Shown here: piece by piece, positions 8,236 through 17,146 of the stretch
Position numbering within the stretch: position 1 is the first letter of the stretch
How the letters are laid out: each line of letters opens with the position of its first letter
Assembly (NCBI RefSeq): GCF_014251595.1
Contig: NZ_CP059192.1
Coordinates: forward strand, 544,468 to 608,467
Length of the DNA stretch: 64,000 bases
Origin: Blattabacterium cuenoti
Lineage (GTDB): Bacteria; Bacteroidota; Bacteroidia; Flavobacteriales; Blattabacteriaceae
Direction of reading: 5' to 3'
Notes under the pieces: model-generated
What the model was told of the DNA's origin: nothing
Seen by the model: only the letters and a program-made list of their open reading frames with translations
Databases searched by the model: none
Position numbers and translations under genes: made by a program

Positions 8236-10365
8236 TCATATATTTTTTCTATAATCTATAATATTAGATTTTTTTATTAATACATCTCCTATTTTTTCTA
8301 AAATATTTTTTCTTAAGTTGGCATTTAAAGATTCTATTTCTGAAGAAAAATAAGAAAGCTTTTTAGATGTATTAAAACGTTTTAATGGTCTTATAAAAAA
8401 AACACCTCTTTCTCCTAATATTGGGTTAGAAGTTTCATGTAATTTTGATGAAAAAGCATACCCCACTACTTTGGGGTCTTTATAATTTTCGATTATAGAT
8501 TGATAAAAATTGATTTTATGAAATTTATTTATTTTTTTAGAAAAAAGAAATGCTATTTTTTCTAAATCCATGTGTTTATTTTTGATCATATTAGATAAAT
8601 AACAATCTATTTTTTGATGAATAAGAAAAGGAATTATATTGTTTCTTATTTCCTCAATAGGATATCCTTTTTTTTGAATTTTAGATAAAAAAACTATGAT
8701 ATAGTCTTTATTTGAAGTGGAAAAAAGTTTTATATCTCCTTGTTTTCTATTTTTTTCATAAGACCAATTTATAATTTCCTTATCCAATTCAGTATTTAAA
8801 TCCGGAATGTTCCATTGATAATTTTTTATTTCTTTTAAAAAAAGAGTTTCATATCTTTTTTTTCTTGCATTATTAATAAATGTATTTAGATTGGAATTTT
8901 TATTTTTTTTCATAAACTGAACAGTTTTTTGATAAAGTAAACCTTCCGTTTTTTTTGATGGAATTAGTGTCTTGATTATTATAGAAAATTGATAAACAGG
9001 TTTTATATCTTTTACATCATCAATTCTAATAATATGGTATCCAAATTTTGTTTCAGTTAAACCTATTGTTCCTTTTTTATTTTTTAAAGAAAAAAAATTA
9101 AATGACCCCTTCCCTTTAAATGCTTCATTTTGTTCTTCATATTTGATCCATCCTAAATTACCTTTATTTTTTTTTGCATTGATGACATCATCAGATTTTT
9201 CTATTGCTAAAGAACTGAATTGATATGGATTTTTAACGACAACATCATATATTTTATTTGCAATTTTTTTAGCTTGTTTTTTGGTCCTATTTTTAGAAAA
9301 ATGTATAGATTTATTATGAGAAATCAATATATGACTGCATAAAACAGAATTATATACCATTTTCTTTCCAGTTAATTTAGCCATAATATAAATATTGTTA
9401 TCTTTAACAGGACCAAACATACTCCCTACTTTATTATTATTTTTAACAAAATCTTGCAAAACAAGAGGAAGATGTTTTTTTGAATAAAAATTTGAATCAA
9501 AAGGTTTTTCAGAGTGATTAGAAACAATAGTGGAGTTATGATTAGAAAATTTAAATTTATTAAATAATTTTTGGATTTTGAAATCCATGTTTTTTTCATC
9601 ATCTAATGATGGAACAGAGCGAAAAATTACAAAACTCAGATTTCTTAAATTTTCTTTTTTGTAAAGAAATTTATTTTTTTTAATAAAATTATAAATATCA
9701 TGACTTTTGATAATGTGACATTTTTTATTTATTTCTGAATAAGGAATAAATATATAATCAATGACAGAAAATAAATTTTTATCTCTATAATTTAATAGAG
9801 CTTCAACAAAAGAAGTATTTAATCCATACATCAACATTTCTACATATTTTTTTGCAACAATTCTTTTTAGAATACTATTTTTTTCATAAGACCAAATATT
9901 TTTTTCTAATTCTATCTGAGGTGTTAAATTTGAAGGCAATTTTTCCAAATTTTTCAAATAAAACTTGAATTTTTTCATATTCATTTTTCCTTTTTCATTT
10001 TGAAAATCAACAATTTTACTATATATGGATTGTTGTTCTATTCCTTTCCAAAAATCTTTATTCGTACTTTTTATTCCTATTTTTTTTGCTTGTTGATTTA
10101 ATACTTTTTCGTGAACTAATAATTTCCAAGCATCATTTTTTAAATAATGATCAGGTTCGTTTTCACGAAATCGTTTCAAAAATTGAAAAGAATCAAGATA
10201 TTCTTTTAAATAAATATTGTCTTTATTTACTTTTCCAATAATATTCGGATTTTTAGTAAAAAATTTTAATAAAATATTAGGATCTAATATGAAAAATATT
10301 AAAGATATACTTATAAAAAGTAAAACTAACCATGTATTTTTTCTTATTTTTTCTAAAAAACTCAT
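8236..10365 (-). CDS. ppiD: Membrane-anchored peptidyl-prolyl isomerase, PpiD/SurA type
   Basis: A 709-residue periplasmic folding factor with a short cytoplasmic start, one anchor helix (NTWLVLLFISISLIFFIL, residues 10-27), a SurA_N/PpiD-like chaperone region and a parvulin domain. The parvulin part (about 340-460) includes CSHILISHN, GNLGWIKYEEQ and TKFGYHIIRIDDV, which match the family's conserved histidine-rich edges. It would help newly exported outer-membrane proteins fold. It is the last gene of the envelope cluster and starts four bases inside the preceding gene. The N-terminal two thirds are strongly diverged and lysine-rich, as is usual in this genome. Confidence 0.88.
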   Translation of the reverse strand: MSFLEKIRKNTWLVLLFISISLIFFILDPNILLKFFTKNPNIIGKVNKDNIYLKEYLDSFQFLKRFRENEPDHYLKNDAWKLLVHEKVLNQQAKKIGIKSTNKDFWKGIEQQSIYSKIVDFQNEKGKMNMKKFKFYLKNLEKLPSNLTPQIELEKNIWSYEKNSILKRIVAKKYVEMLMYGLNTSFVEALLNYRDKNLFSVIDYIFIPYSEINKKCHIIKSHDIYNFIKKNKFLYKKENLRNLSFVIFRSVPSLDDEKNMDFKIQKLFNKFKFSNHNSTIVSNHSEKPFDSNFYSKKHLPLVLQDFVKNNNKVGSMFGPVKDNNIYIMAKLTGKKMVYNSVLCSHILISHNKSIHFSKNRTKKQAKKIANKIYDVVVKNPYQFSSLAIEKSDDVINAKKNKGNLGWIKYEEQNEAFKGKGSFNFFSLKNKKGTIGLTETKFGYHIIRIDDVKDIKPVYQFSIIIKTLIPSKKTEGLLYQKTVQFMKKNKNSNLNTFINNARKKRYETLFLKEIKNYQWNIPDLNTELDKEIINWSYEKNRKQGDIKLFSTSNKDYIIVFLSKIQKKGYPIEEIRNNIIPFLIHQKIDCYLSNMIKNKHMDLEKIAFLFSKKINKFHKINFYQSIIENYKDPKVVGYAFSSKLHETSNPILGERGVFFIRPLKRFNTSKKLSYFSSEIESLNANLRKNILEKIGDVLIKKSNIIDYRKNI

Positions 10366-11663
10366 TTTAAAATTATTTTTTTAAGAAAAACTTCTTCTAT
10401 TTTATTTTTAGATACCTTTCTAATTTCAATAAAAAAATTTTTATTCATAACAATTTTATCGCCATGTCTCGGAATATCTCCTATATAAGTGACAATCAAC
10501 CCCCCTAAAGTTTCATACTTATCAGATTGAGGAAGATTCAAATCATATTTTGCATTAATAAAATCAATTTCTAAACGTGCAGAAAATAAAAATTCATTAT
10601 CATTTAATTTATTATCTAATAATAAATTTTCATCATGTTCATCTTTAATATCTCCTAAAAATTCTTCTAATATATCTTCTATAGTTATCATTCCTGCAGT
10701 TCCACCATACTCATCTAATACTATAGCTATACTTCTTTTTTTTTTAATTAAAAGATCCATAATTTCTCTAACAGGAGTTGTAACATAAACTAATTCTACT
10801 GATCTAATTATAGAATCAATATTTTTTGGTTTTTTCAATAATTCTAAATAATGAATATAACCTATGATATTATCTATATTATTTTTATAAATTACTATTT
10901 TAGATAACCCACTATTAGTAAAAATATTTATGATCTTATCTATAGAAGAAAATACTAAATTGGAAGATACTATTTCTTTTCTAGGAACCATACATTCTCG
11001 TGCCTTTTTTTCTGAAAAATCCAAAGCCTTATGAAAAATTTCAATTTCTGATTCTACAAACCCTTTTCCTTTTACATTTTTTTCGATATTTTCTGATAAA
11101 AAATAGATTAAATCTTCTTTGTCAAAAAATTTTTTTTTATCATTTTCTTGTTCTCCTAAAATTTTTAAGAATACATTAGAAATACAAATAATAAAATTTG
11201 TAATAGGAGAAAGTATTTTATATATTACATACATAGGGACAATGAATAAACTCAACAATTCATTTGAATACACACTAAATATTATTTTGGGGATAAATTC
11301 TCCAATAATCAAAATAATAGTGGCAGAAAAAACTGTTTCTACAAAAATCATCCATAAAGAATTATCTAAAAATTCTTTTGGAAAAATAGATAAAAATAAT
11401 TTCCCCATATAAATACCATATATTACTAAAGATATGGTATTTCCAATTAACATTGTAGTAATAAATTTTTTAGAATTACTAATACTTTTTGAAAGAAGTT
11501 TAGAATGAAAAGATCCTTTTTTATTTTCTTTTTCTAATTCTATTTGAAATAAACTAGACGAAATCAAAGCCATTTCCATTCCAGAAAAAAAAGCAGAGAT
11601 AAGTATAGTAATAAAAACTACACTAATATGAAAAATTATGTTATTTAATAGGAAAAGTCCCAC
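10362..11663 (-). CDS. CNNM/CorC-type membrane protein (hemolysin family)
   Basis: A 433-residue protein with three parts. An N-terminal DUF21/CNNM membrane domain has about four helices and starts ITILISAFFSGMEMALIS. A pair of CBS domains covers about residues 205-330, including MVPRKEIVS and the second-CBS block IAIVLDEYGGTAGMITIEDI. The C-terminal transporter-associated CorC_HlyC domain (EFLFSARLEIDFINAKYDL, YETLGGLIVTYIGDIPRHG) completes it. Family members are linked to magnesium or other cation transport. The old name hemolysin is historical and gives no function here. It overlaps lptC by 23 bases and ppiD by four, so translation is probably coupled through the cluster. GldE of gliding Flavobacteria is a relative, but this copy looks like the shorter paralogue. 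Confidence 0.85.
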   Translation of the reverse strand: MGLFLLNNIIFHISVVFITILISAFFSGMEMALISSSLFQIELEKENKKGSFHSKLLSKSISNSKKFITTMLIGNTISLVIYGIYMGKLFLSIFPKEFLDNSLWMIFVETVFSATIILIIGEFIPKIIFSVYSNELLSLFIVPMYVIYKILSPITNFIICISNVFLKILGEQENDKKKFFDKEDLIYFLSENIEKNVKGKGFVESEIEIFHKALDFSEKKARECMVPRKEIVSSNLVFSSIDKIINIFTNSGLSKIVIYKNNIDNIIGYIHYLELLKKPKNIDSIIRSVELVYVTTPVREIMDLLIKKKRSIAIVLDEYGGTAGMITIEDILEEFLGDIKDEHDENLLLDNKLNDNEFLFSARLEIDFINAKYDLNLPQSDKYETLGGLIVTYIGDIPRHGDKIVMNKNFFIEIRKVSKNKIEEVFLKKIILK

Positions 11664-12208
11664 TAATATTTTTTAATATAATTTTTTTTAAATCTTCAGA
11701 AGCTTCTATTCCATTTGTTGCATGCAGTATAATTCCATCTGAATTGGATACGATTTTTGTATATTTTTCATTAAATATTTTTTGATTTTTACTATCCCAA
11801 AAAATTTCATCAGTTTTTAAAAAATCACCTTTATCATTCATAATGATAATATTTCCTTTAATGTGATAAAATATTTTATCAACTGACTTAACCCAATTTG
11901 CACTAAGATAAGTATATTTGTTTGTATTTTTTTTATCATAAATAAATAAATTCAAACCATTTGGAAACAAAGTATAAAGAGCATATTCTTTAATAATAGG
12001 AGAATAAATCAAAAATTTTAATATTCCTTCTTCTTTATAAAAAAGACTTGTTTTAATAAAAATATTTTTAGGCGTTTCTTTTCTATTTTTTTTTATTATT
12101 AAAGGTTCTTTAGTTTCTCTATTTACACAAGAAAATAGAACAATAAATAATAAAAAAATATAATAATAAAATTTACTACTGATTATTTTATTGTACTTTT
12201 GTTTTCAT
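11641..12208 (-). CDS. lptC: LptC-like lipopolysaccharide transport lipoprotein, frameshifted just after the start
   Basis: LptC links the inner-membrane LPS extraction ABC transporter to the periplasmic bridge. The open frame from 12207 down to 11641 encodes a lipoprotein signal (YYYIFLLFIVLFSC, lipobox cysteine near 12127) and then a flavobacterial LptC-like domain (LFPNGLNLFIYDKKN, IIIMNDKGDFLKTDEIFWD). The only nearby ATG (12208-12206) is one base out of frame: it reads M-K-T-K-V-Q-stop. Removing one A from the AAAA directly after ATG gives a perfect signal peptide beginning MKQKYNKIISSKF. The total would be 188 residues, normal for LptC. Without the shift no ATG, GTG or TTG occurs before the TTG at 12012, which would lose the signal. 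Either a one-base lesion, a sequencing error or an unusual start (ATA/ATC near 12186) applies. Confidence 0.72.
12172..12201 (+). promoter_or_regulatory. Probable promoter of tRNA-Phe inside the lptC 5' end
   Basis: TACTTTTG at 12194-12201 matches the Bacteroidetes -7 element exactly. TTTA at 12172-12175 is a one-off -33 element with 18 bases between. The predicted start is near 12208, eight bases before the mature tRNA. These bases are also the antisense of the lptC start and signal-peptide codons, so promoter and coding constraints overlap. Confidence 0.5.
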
Positions 12209-12215
12209 GTTTTTT

Positions 12216-12288
12216 GGTATCTTAGCTCAGTTGGTAGAGCAAAGGACTGAAAATCCTTGTGTCCCCGGTTCGATTCCGGGAGATACCA
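12216..12288 (+). tRNA. tRNA-Phe (anticodon GAA)
   Basis: A complete 73-nucleotide cloverleaf. The acceptor stem GGTATCT (12216-12222) pairs with AGATACC (12281-12287), with discriminator A at 12288. The anticodon stem AAGGA/TCCTT encloses loop CTGAAAA with anticodon GAA at 12249-12251. The T arm CCCGG/CCGGG with TTCGATT is canonical. CCA is not encoded (next bases CT), so it must be added. It lies antisense between ompH and lptC of the minus-strand envelope cluster. Confidence 0.97.
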
Positions 12289-12303
12289 CTAATTAACTTG
12301 TAT

Positions 12304-12804
12304 TTAATTTAATCCTAATTCTCTTTTAACTGCTTCAGTAATATCTTCTCCTTTATTTAATAATACTCCTTTTCCAGGACTACAATCATCCACTCTTATA
12401 ATATTTTTATCTTTATTTATAACTTTATGGATAGCGTTCTCTATTTTTTTATATATAGGATTTAATAGTTTATTTTGTTTTTTAGTTAAATCATCTGAAG
12501 CTGTTTTTTGGTAAGCATGAGCTCTTGCTTGCAAAATTTCTAGTTCTTTTTTAAGAATAGGGTTTTTATTTTTTTGAAATCTTTCTGCTTTTTTATGAAA
12601 CTCTTTTGATAACTTGTTTAATATATTTTCATGAATTTTACTAATTCTATCTAATTCTTTTTGAGCTGTAGAAAATTCTGGCATTTTTTCGATCAAAGCC
12701 ATGCTATTAAGACAAACTATTTTTTGATGACATTCCTCAGAATATGAATAATATCCAAATAAAAATAGAAATAATAAAAAATAAAAAATTGTATTTTTTT
12801 TCAT
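12304..12804 (-). CDS. ompH: OmpH/Skp-family periplasmic chaperone
   Basis: A 166-residue secreted protein. Residues 1-22 are a signal peptide (MKKNTIFYFLLFLFLFGYYS). The mature part begins with a short strand (KIVCLNSMALIEKMPEF), then a long charged coiled coil (about 40-120) and a C-terminal strand segment (IIRVDDCSPGKGVLL). This is the jellyfish-like Skp design, in which a trimer holds unfolded outer-membrane proteins for BamA. It follows bamA by 22 bases on the same strand, the usual bamA-skp order. The stop lies 15 bases from the 3' end of the oppositely oriented tRNA-Phe. Confidence 0.9.
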   Translation of the reverse strand: MKKNTIFYFLLFLFLFGYYSYSEECHQKIVCLNSMALIEKMPEFSTAQKELDRISKIHENILNKLSKEFHKKAERFQKNKNPILKKELEILQARAHAYQKTASDDLTKKQNKLLNPIYKKIENAIHKVINKDKNIIRVDDCSPGKGVLLNKGEDITEAVKRELGLN

Positions 12805-12826
12805 ATAATTTTTGTGTTTTTATTCG

Positions 12827-15337
12827 TTATAAATCTTTTCCTACTATAAAATGTGTTTTCCATTTTGTTTTATTGAAACCATTAACTATATCATGATCTA
12901 TAGGATATCCGAAATCGATTCCTAATAAACCTATTGGAGTAAAAAATAAACGAAATCCAAATCCAAAAGATTTATTCATAACGATTGGATTAAATTTTTG
13001 ATAAGAATCACTCACATTTCCTCCTTCTATAAAAAAATTTGTCCAAATTTTAAAACTAGATAAATTTTTTATTAAATAACGTATTTCAAAAATAAATTTA
13101 TTATAGATCTTACCTCCATTGTTTAAAATGGAATTTTTATTAGAATATCCTCTTAATGGAATGTGATCTATATCATATAATTTTGATCCTAATAAATTAT
13201 TAGGAATTCCACCCATATAAAATTTTTGAAACGAAAATAATTCTTTTGAATCATTATATTGGCCTAAATAACCCAATTCTCCCCCAGCTTTCAATATCAT
13301 ATTATCTATAATTTTTTGATAAAAGAATAAAATGATTTTTAATTTAAAATACTCCATCCAATCCTTATCTTTTTTATTAAAAATCGAAAATGGAAGTGTA
13401 AACATACTATCAAATTGTATTTGAGATCCTTGTAATGGAAAAAACATATCAGGTTTTATTGAAAGTCTTTGCAATGAAATTAGATAACTAAGTTTATGTA
13501 ATTGACGTTTTTGATCTAACTTAGAGGAAGTTTCTTTATCAAAAAGATAATTTTCGTAATCTATAGACGTCAAAATTTTAGAAAATGGATCTAAAAAAAT
13601 TAAATATTTGTTTAAATAAACGGAAATATCTTTTTTTTCTAAAAATTGTTTTTCTTCATGTAATATTTTAGGATCTTTATATATTTGAGACAAAAAATCT
13701 AAATCCTCTTCACTTCTTATTTTTTTGATGGAATATTGACTTTTCAAAGTAAGAGAAGTTGGATGATTCTTTTCGATCCAAGGTTCTGTAAAAGAAAATC
13801 CATAAGATGTAAAATCTTTTCCTAATTGACTATGAACAGTTAATTTTTGTCCATCTCCTTGAGGAATAGGATTCCAAAAATGACGATTCAAAATATTTTG
13901 AATAGAAAAATTTCCAAAATTTAACTTAAAATTTCCAATCAATTTTCTAAAATCTCTTCCTCCAAATCCTCCATGAAACTGGAATTCATTGGTATTTTTT
14001 TCTACAACATGCCATTCTATATCTATTAATCCATTATTTTCATGGGATTGAATTTTATGATATATTTTTTCAAAAAGATTTAAATTTTCTAAATGTAATA
14101 AACTATATTTAATTTGATCCATAGAAAAAAGATCTCCCGGAGAAGTTTTTAATTCTCTTCTAATAACATGATCTTTAGTTATTGAATTACCAAATATATA
14201 AACTTTATTTATGTATACAGGTTTATTTTCTTTTATTATAATTTCCAAATCTATTTTTTGATCTAAAATTCTTTTTTCTATAAAAGAAATATGAACAAAT
14301 AAATAACCTAAATTTAAATAGTGATATAAAATACTATCAGGATAAGAAGAATTTAAAATATTTTTTTTAATTCCAATTGGATTATATACATCACCTGTTT
14401 TATACAAAAAAATTTTATTCAAAAAATCTTTTTTTAACTTATTATTTCCTAATATATTCACATTTCCTAAATAATATTTTTTTCCTTCTATAATTTTTAT
14501 CTTGATTCCATAATTACCTGATTTTTTTTTCCATATAGAATCCAAATAAACTTTGACATCAATAAATCCCATGGATCTATATTTATCAATAATATTTTTT
14601 AAATATTCTTTTACATTTTCTTGAATAAAAAGAGGTTTTTTAATCATATAAATTATGTAAAAAAAATTTTTTTTACTCATTAATTCGATCAATTTCTTAT
14701 CTTGAATTATTTGATTCCCATCAAATAATATTTCTTCTATTTTAATTTTTTTTCCTTTATTGACGGATAAATATAATATGTTCTTATTTTCATGATCCTT
14801 TTTCATTTCACTTTTTATATCTATTTCATGATATCCTTGTTTTGTATAATATTCTTGTATATTATTTTTAACAGTTTGAATCCAATCACCAGAAATTTTA
14901 TCTCCAATTTTGATTTTTTGTATAATCGGAAATTTATCTTTTTGAATTCCTTTTACTTTGATTTCATGAATTTCTTCCAAATCTTCTAATTCAAAAAATA
15001 AGTCAATTTCATTTTTATATATATTTTTTTTATAAATAGATATATTTTTAAAAAAATTACTTTTCCACAATTTTCTTATAGCATCATCCGTTTTATAAAC
15101 ATTAACTGATTCTCCAGGAAAAATACCTGATAATTCAGAAATAAAACGACTATCATATTTTGTTTTTCCTATAATATGTATTTCTCTCACAATAAAAGGA
15201 ACACTACTTTTATTTTTATGATGATAAAAATTATGATTAATAGAATAATTATCATGGTTTAATGAGTGTACTTTTTGAAAATGTTGCATAATTATTAATA
15301 AATAAAAAATGCAGCTTATAAAAATGTTTTTTTTCAT
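12827..15337 (-). CDS. bamA: Outer-membrane protein assembly factor BamA
   Basis: BamA inserts beta-barrel proteins into the outer membrane. The 836-residue protein starts with a signal peptide (about 1-25) and continues with POTRA repeats to about residue 430, seen as recurring blocks such as IKVKGIQKDKF, KYYLGNVNILGNNKLKK and KVYIFGNSITKDHVIRREL. The C-terminal Omp85 barrel has RDFRKLIGNFKLNFGNFS, a GYSNKNSI-type loop that may correspond to the conserved RGY motif (PLRGYSN), and the end PIGLLGIDFGYPID. Its presence shows that a true outer membrane with barrel proteins is kept. It follows uppS by 12 bases. Confidence 0.95.
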   Translation of the reverse strand: MKKNIFISCIFYLLIIMQHFQKVHSLNHDNYSINHNFYHHKNKSSVPFIVREIHIIGKTKYDSRFISELSGIFPGESVNVYKTDDAIRKLWKSNFFKNISIYKKNIYKNEIDLFFELEDLEEIHEIKVKGIQKDKFPIIQKIKIGDKISGDWIQTVKNNIQEYYTKQGYHEIDIKSEMKKDHENKNILYLSVNKGKKIKIEEILFDGNQIIQDKKLIELMSKKNFFYIIYMIKKPLFIQENVKEYLKNIIDKYRSMGFIDVKVYLDSIWKKKSGNYGIKIKIIEGKKYYLGNVNILGNNKLKKDFLNKIFLYKTGDVYNPIGIKKNILNSSYPDSILYHYLNLGYLFVHISFIEKRILDQKIDLEIIIKENKPVYINKVYIFGNSITKDHVIRRELKTSPGDLFSMDQIKYSLLHLENLNLFEKIYHKIQSHENNGLIDIEWHVVEKNTNEFQFHGGFGGRDFRKLIGNFKLNFGNFSIQNILNRHFWNPIPQGDGQKLTVHSQLGKDFTSYGFSFTEPWIEKNHPTSLTLKSQYSIKKIRSEEDLDFLSQIYKDPKILHEEKQFLEKKDISVYLNKYLIFLDPFSKILTSIDYENYLFDKETSSKLDQKRQLHKLSYLISLQRLSIKPDMFFPLQGSQIQFDSMFTLPFSIFNKKDKDWMEYFKLKIILFFYQKIIDNMILKAGGELGYLGQYNDSKELFSFQKFYMGGIPNNLLGSKLYDIDHIPLRGYSNKNSILNNGGKIYNKFIFEIRYLIKNLSSFKIWTNFFIEGGNVSDSYQKFNPIVMNKSFGFGFRLFFTPIGLLGIDFGYPIDHDIVNGFNKTKWKTHFIVGKDL

Positions 15338-15349
15338 GAATGTAAAAAA

Positions 15350-16081
15350 TTATTTTACGTTTCCAAAACGACGTTTTCTTTTTTGATAATTTATTATAGC
15401 TTCGAAAAAATCTTTTTTCCTAAAATCTGGCCATAAAATATTTGTAAAATATAACTCTGCATAAGCAGACTGCCAAAGTAAAAAATTACTAATACGTTGC
15501 TCTCCACTTGTTCTAATAATTAAATCTACATCGGGTAAATCTTTAGTGTACAAATGGTTTTTAAAAAAAGAATAATCGATATCTTTTAGTGAAAACAAAC
15601 CATTGCATATTTTTTTAGCAATGTTTTTTGTGGCTCTCAAAATTTCTTCTCTAGCACTATAACTCAATGCTAAAACGAGAGTTACAGATGTATTATGTTT
15701 CGTTTTTCTCATGAAAAAAAATAATTCTTTTTGAATAACTTCAGAAAATCTTTCAAGATCTCCTATAGTCATGATTTTTACATTTTTTTCATGGATTTCT
15801 TCCAAATTAACTTTTAAATTAGTATGAAATAAGTGCATTAAACTATCTATTTCCTGTTTAGGTCTATTCCAGTTTTCTGAAGAAAAAACATATAAAGTTA
15901 TATAAGGGATTCCTAATTCTTTACATCCATTTATAGTATCAATCACAGATTGTATAGCTTTCTCGTGACCAAATGTTCTTAATTTACCTCTTTTTTCAGC
16001 CCATCTACCATTTCCATCCATAATAATAGCTACATGATGAGGTATATTGTTATAATCTATTTTTTCTAATAATTCTTTCAT
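15350..16081 (-). CDS. uppS: Isoprenyl transferase (undecaprenyl diphosphate synthase)
   Basis: UppS condenses isopentenyl diphosphate onto farnesyl diphosphate to make the C55 carrier for peptidoglycan and LPS units. The 243-residue protein has the cis-prenyltransferase signatures: HVAIIMDGNGRWAEKRG with the catalytic aspartate near residue 22, the block TLYVFSSENWNRPKQEI, and the C-terminal DLIIRTSGEQRISNFLLWQ. The isoprenoid precursor route is hinted at by the mevalonate kinase gene at 17-18 kb. It is the first gene of the uppS-bamA-ompH run and has its own -7 element in the 48-base gap after nadK. Confidence 0.96.
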   Translation of the reverse strand: MKELLEKIDYNNIPHHVAIIMDGNGRWAEKRGKLRTFGHEKAIQSVIDTINGCKELGIPYITLYVFSSENWNRPKQEIDSLMHLFHTNLKVNLEEIHEKNVKIMTIGDLERFSEVIQKELFFFMRKTKHNTSVTLVLALSYSAREEILRATKNIAKKICNGLFSLKDIDYSFFKNHLYTKDLPDVDLIIRTSGEQRISNFLLWQSAYAELYFTNILWPDFRKKDFFEAIINYQKRKRRFGNVK

Positions 16082-16103
16082 AAAATCATAAATACCCCTC
16101 TTA

Positions 16104-16111
16104 CAAATATA
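16104..16111 (-). promoter_or_regulatory. -7 element upstream of uppS
   Basis: On the minus strand these bases read TATATTTG, an exact TAnnTTTG. It lies 22 bases before the uppS ATG in the short gap after nadK. No clear -33 TTTG is at the right spacing, so the call is moderate. It would drive the uppS-bamA-ompH-lptC run. Confidence 0.4.
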
Positions 16112-16129
16112 TAATAAGATTTTTGATAT

Positions 16130-17017
16130 TTAATTTCTTTGATCCATCCCCCATAAAAGTTTTTCTCTCAATGTTTTATAATATGTATTTTTTCCTTCCT
16201 GAATAAGATATATATAAAAGGGAGCTTTTTGAATATATAATTCGTTTTTTTGATTCAAAGAAGTCAATCTTGTATCCATAGATAAAGAATAATATTTTAC
16301 ACGACTATGTATTTTTAAATAAATTTTTTGATGATCCGATATGATTAATGGACGTGAAAATAAATTATGTGGAGATATAGGTGTTAAAACAAAATTTTTA
16401 TTTTCTGGACTAATAATAGGACCTCCACAACTTAAAGAATATCCGGTAGATCCAGTCGGTGTAGAAATAATTAATCCATCCGCCCAATAAGAAGTTAAAA
16501 ATTCATTATCTATATAAACATCTATAGTGATCATCGAAACCATTTCTTTTCTAAGAATAACGATTTCGTTCAATGCAAAATTAAAAAATTTATTATAATT
16601 GGTTATAGAAGTTTCTAATGATAATAAACTTCTGGGCATAATATAAAGTTTTTTATTAAAGATTTGATCTATTTTTTTTATAAAAACATCTTTATTAAAA
16701 GTAGCTAAAAAACCTAAATTTCCTGTATTAACTCCAACTATAGGAATACCAGAATCTCTGATTAATGTAATAGCGGATAATATGGTTCCATCTCCACCGA
16801 AAGTAAACATCAAATTGAAGTCTTTAGTTGTTAATTCTTGATAATGAGAAAATACAGGAAAATTTAAATTTTTTAGTTCTTCAAAAGAAGATAAAACATT
16901 CAAAAATGATTTTTCAATATGAATTTCTATTGAATGACGATATGCATAGCCTATAAACTGATTCAAATATGGTATATTTTTTTTGGAAAATTGTTGTCCA
17001 TATACGGCTATTTTCAT
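16130..17017 (-). CDS. nadK: NAD kinase
   Basis: NadK phosphorylates NAD to NADP in the cytoplasm. The 295-residue protein has the GGDGT motif (MFTFGGDGTILSAI, about residue 73), the NTGNLGFLA block, and the substrate-binding region DGLIISTPTGSTGYSLSCGGPII followed by PLIISD. Length and order are normal. It begins a minus-strand group that continues after a 48-base gap with uppS, and it is divergent from the mevalonate kinase gene across about 129 bases. Confidence 0.96.
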   Translation of the reverse strand: MKIAVYGQQFSKKNIPYLNQFIGYAYRHSIEIHIEKSFLNVLSSFEELKNLNFPVFSHYQELTTKDFNLMFTFGGDGTILSAITLIRDSGIPIVGVNTGNLGFLATFNKDVFIKKIDQIFNKKLYIMPRSLLSLETSITNYNKFFNFALNEIVILRKEMVSMITIDVYIDNEFLTSYWADGLIISTPTGSTGYSLSCGGPIISPENKNFVLTPISPHNLFSRPLIISDHQKIYLKIHSRVKYYSLSMDTRLTSLNQKNELYIQKAPFYIYLIQEGKNTYYKTLREKLLWGMDQRN

Positions 17018-17102
17018 TTTGAAATTTTCTTATAAAAAAAAACTATATAAAAACTGAAAATTACGAAATTAATTGTTTCATTATAAAATAATAAGTTTTT
17101 AT

Positions 17103-17110
17103 TAAATTTG
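17103..17110 (+). promoter_or_regulatory. -7 element upstream of mevalonate kinase
   Basis: TAAATTTG is an exact TAnnTTTG match, 36 bases before the ATG at 17147. No good -33 TTTG is visible at 19-21 bases spacing; TTTC at 17076-17079 is 23 bases away. It probably drives the plus-strand set mevalonate kinase, pseudouridine synthase and aroQ. Confidence 0.4.
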
Positions 17111-17146
17111 TGCTTCTCAAAATATGCTTATTAAAAATTAAAATAT

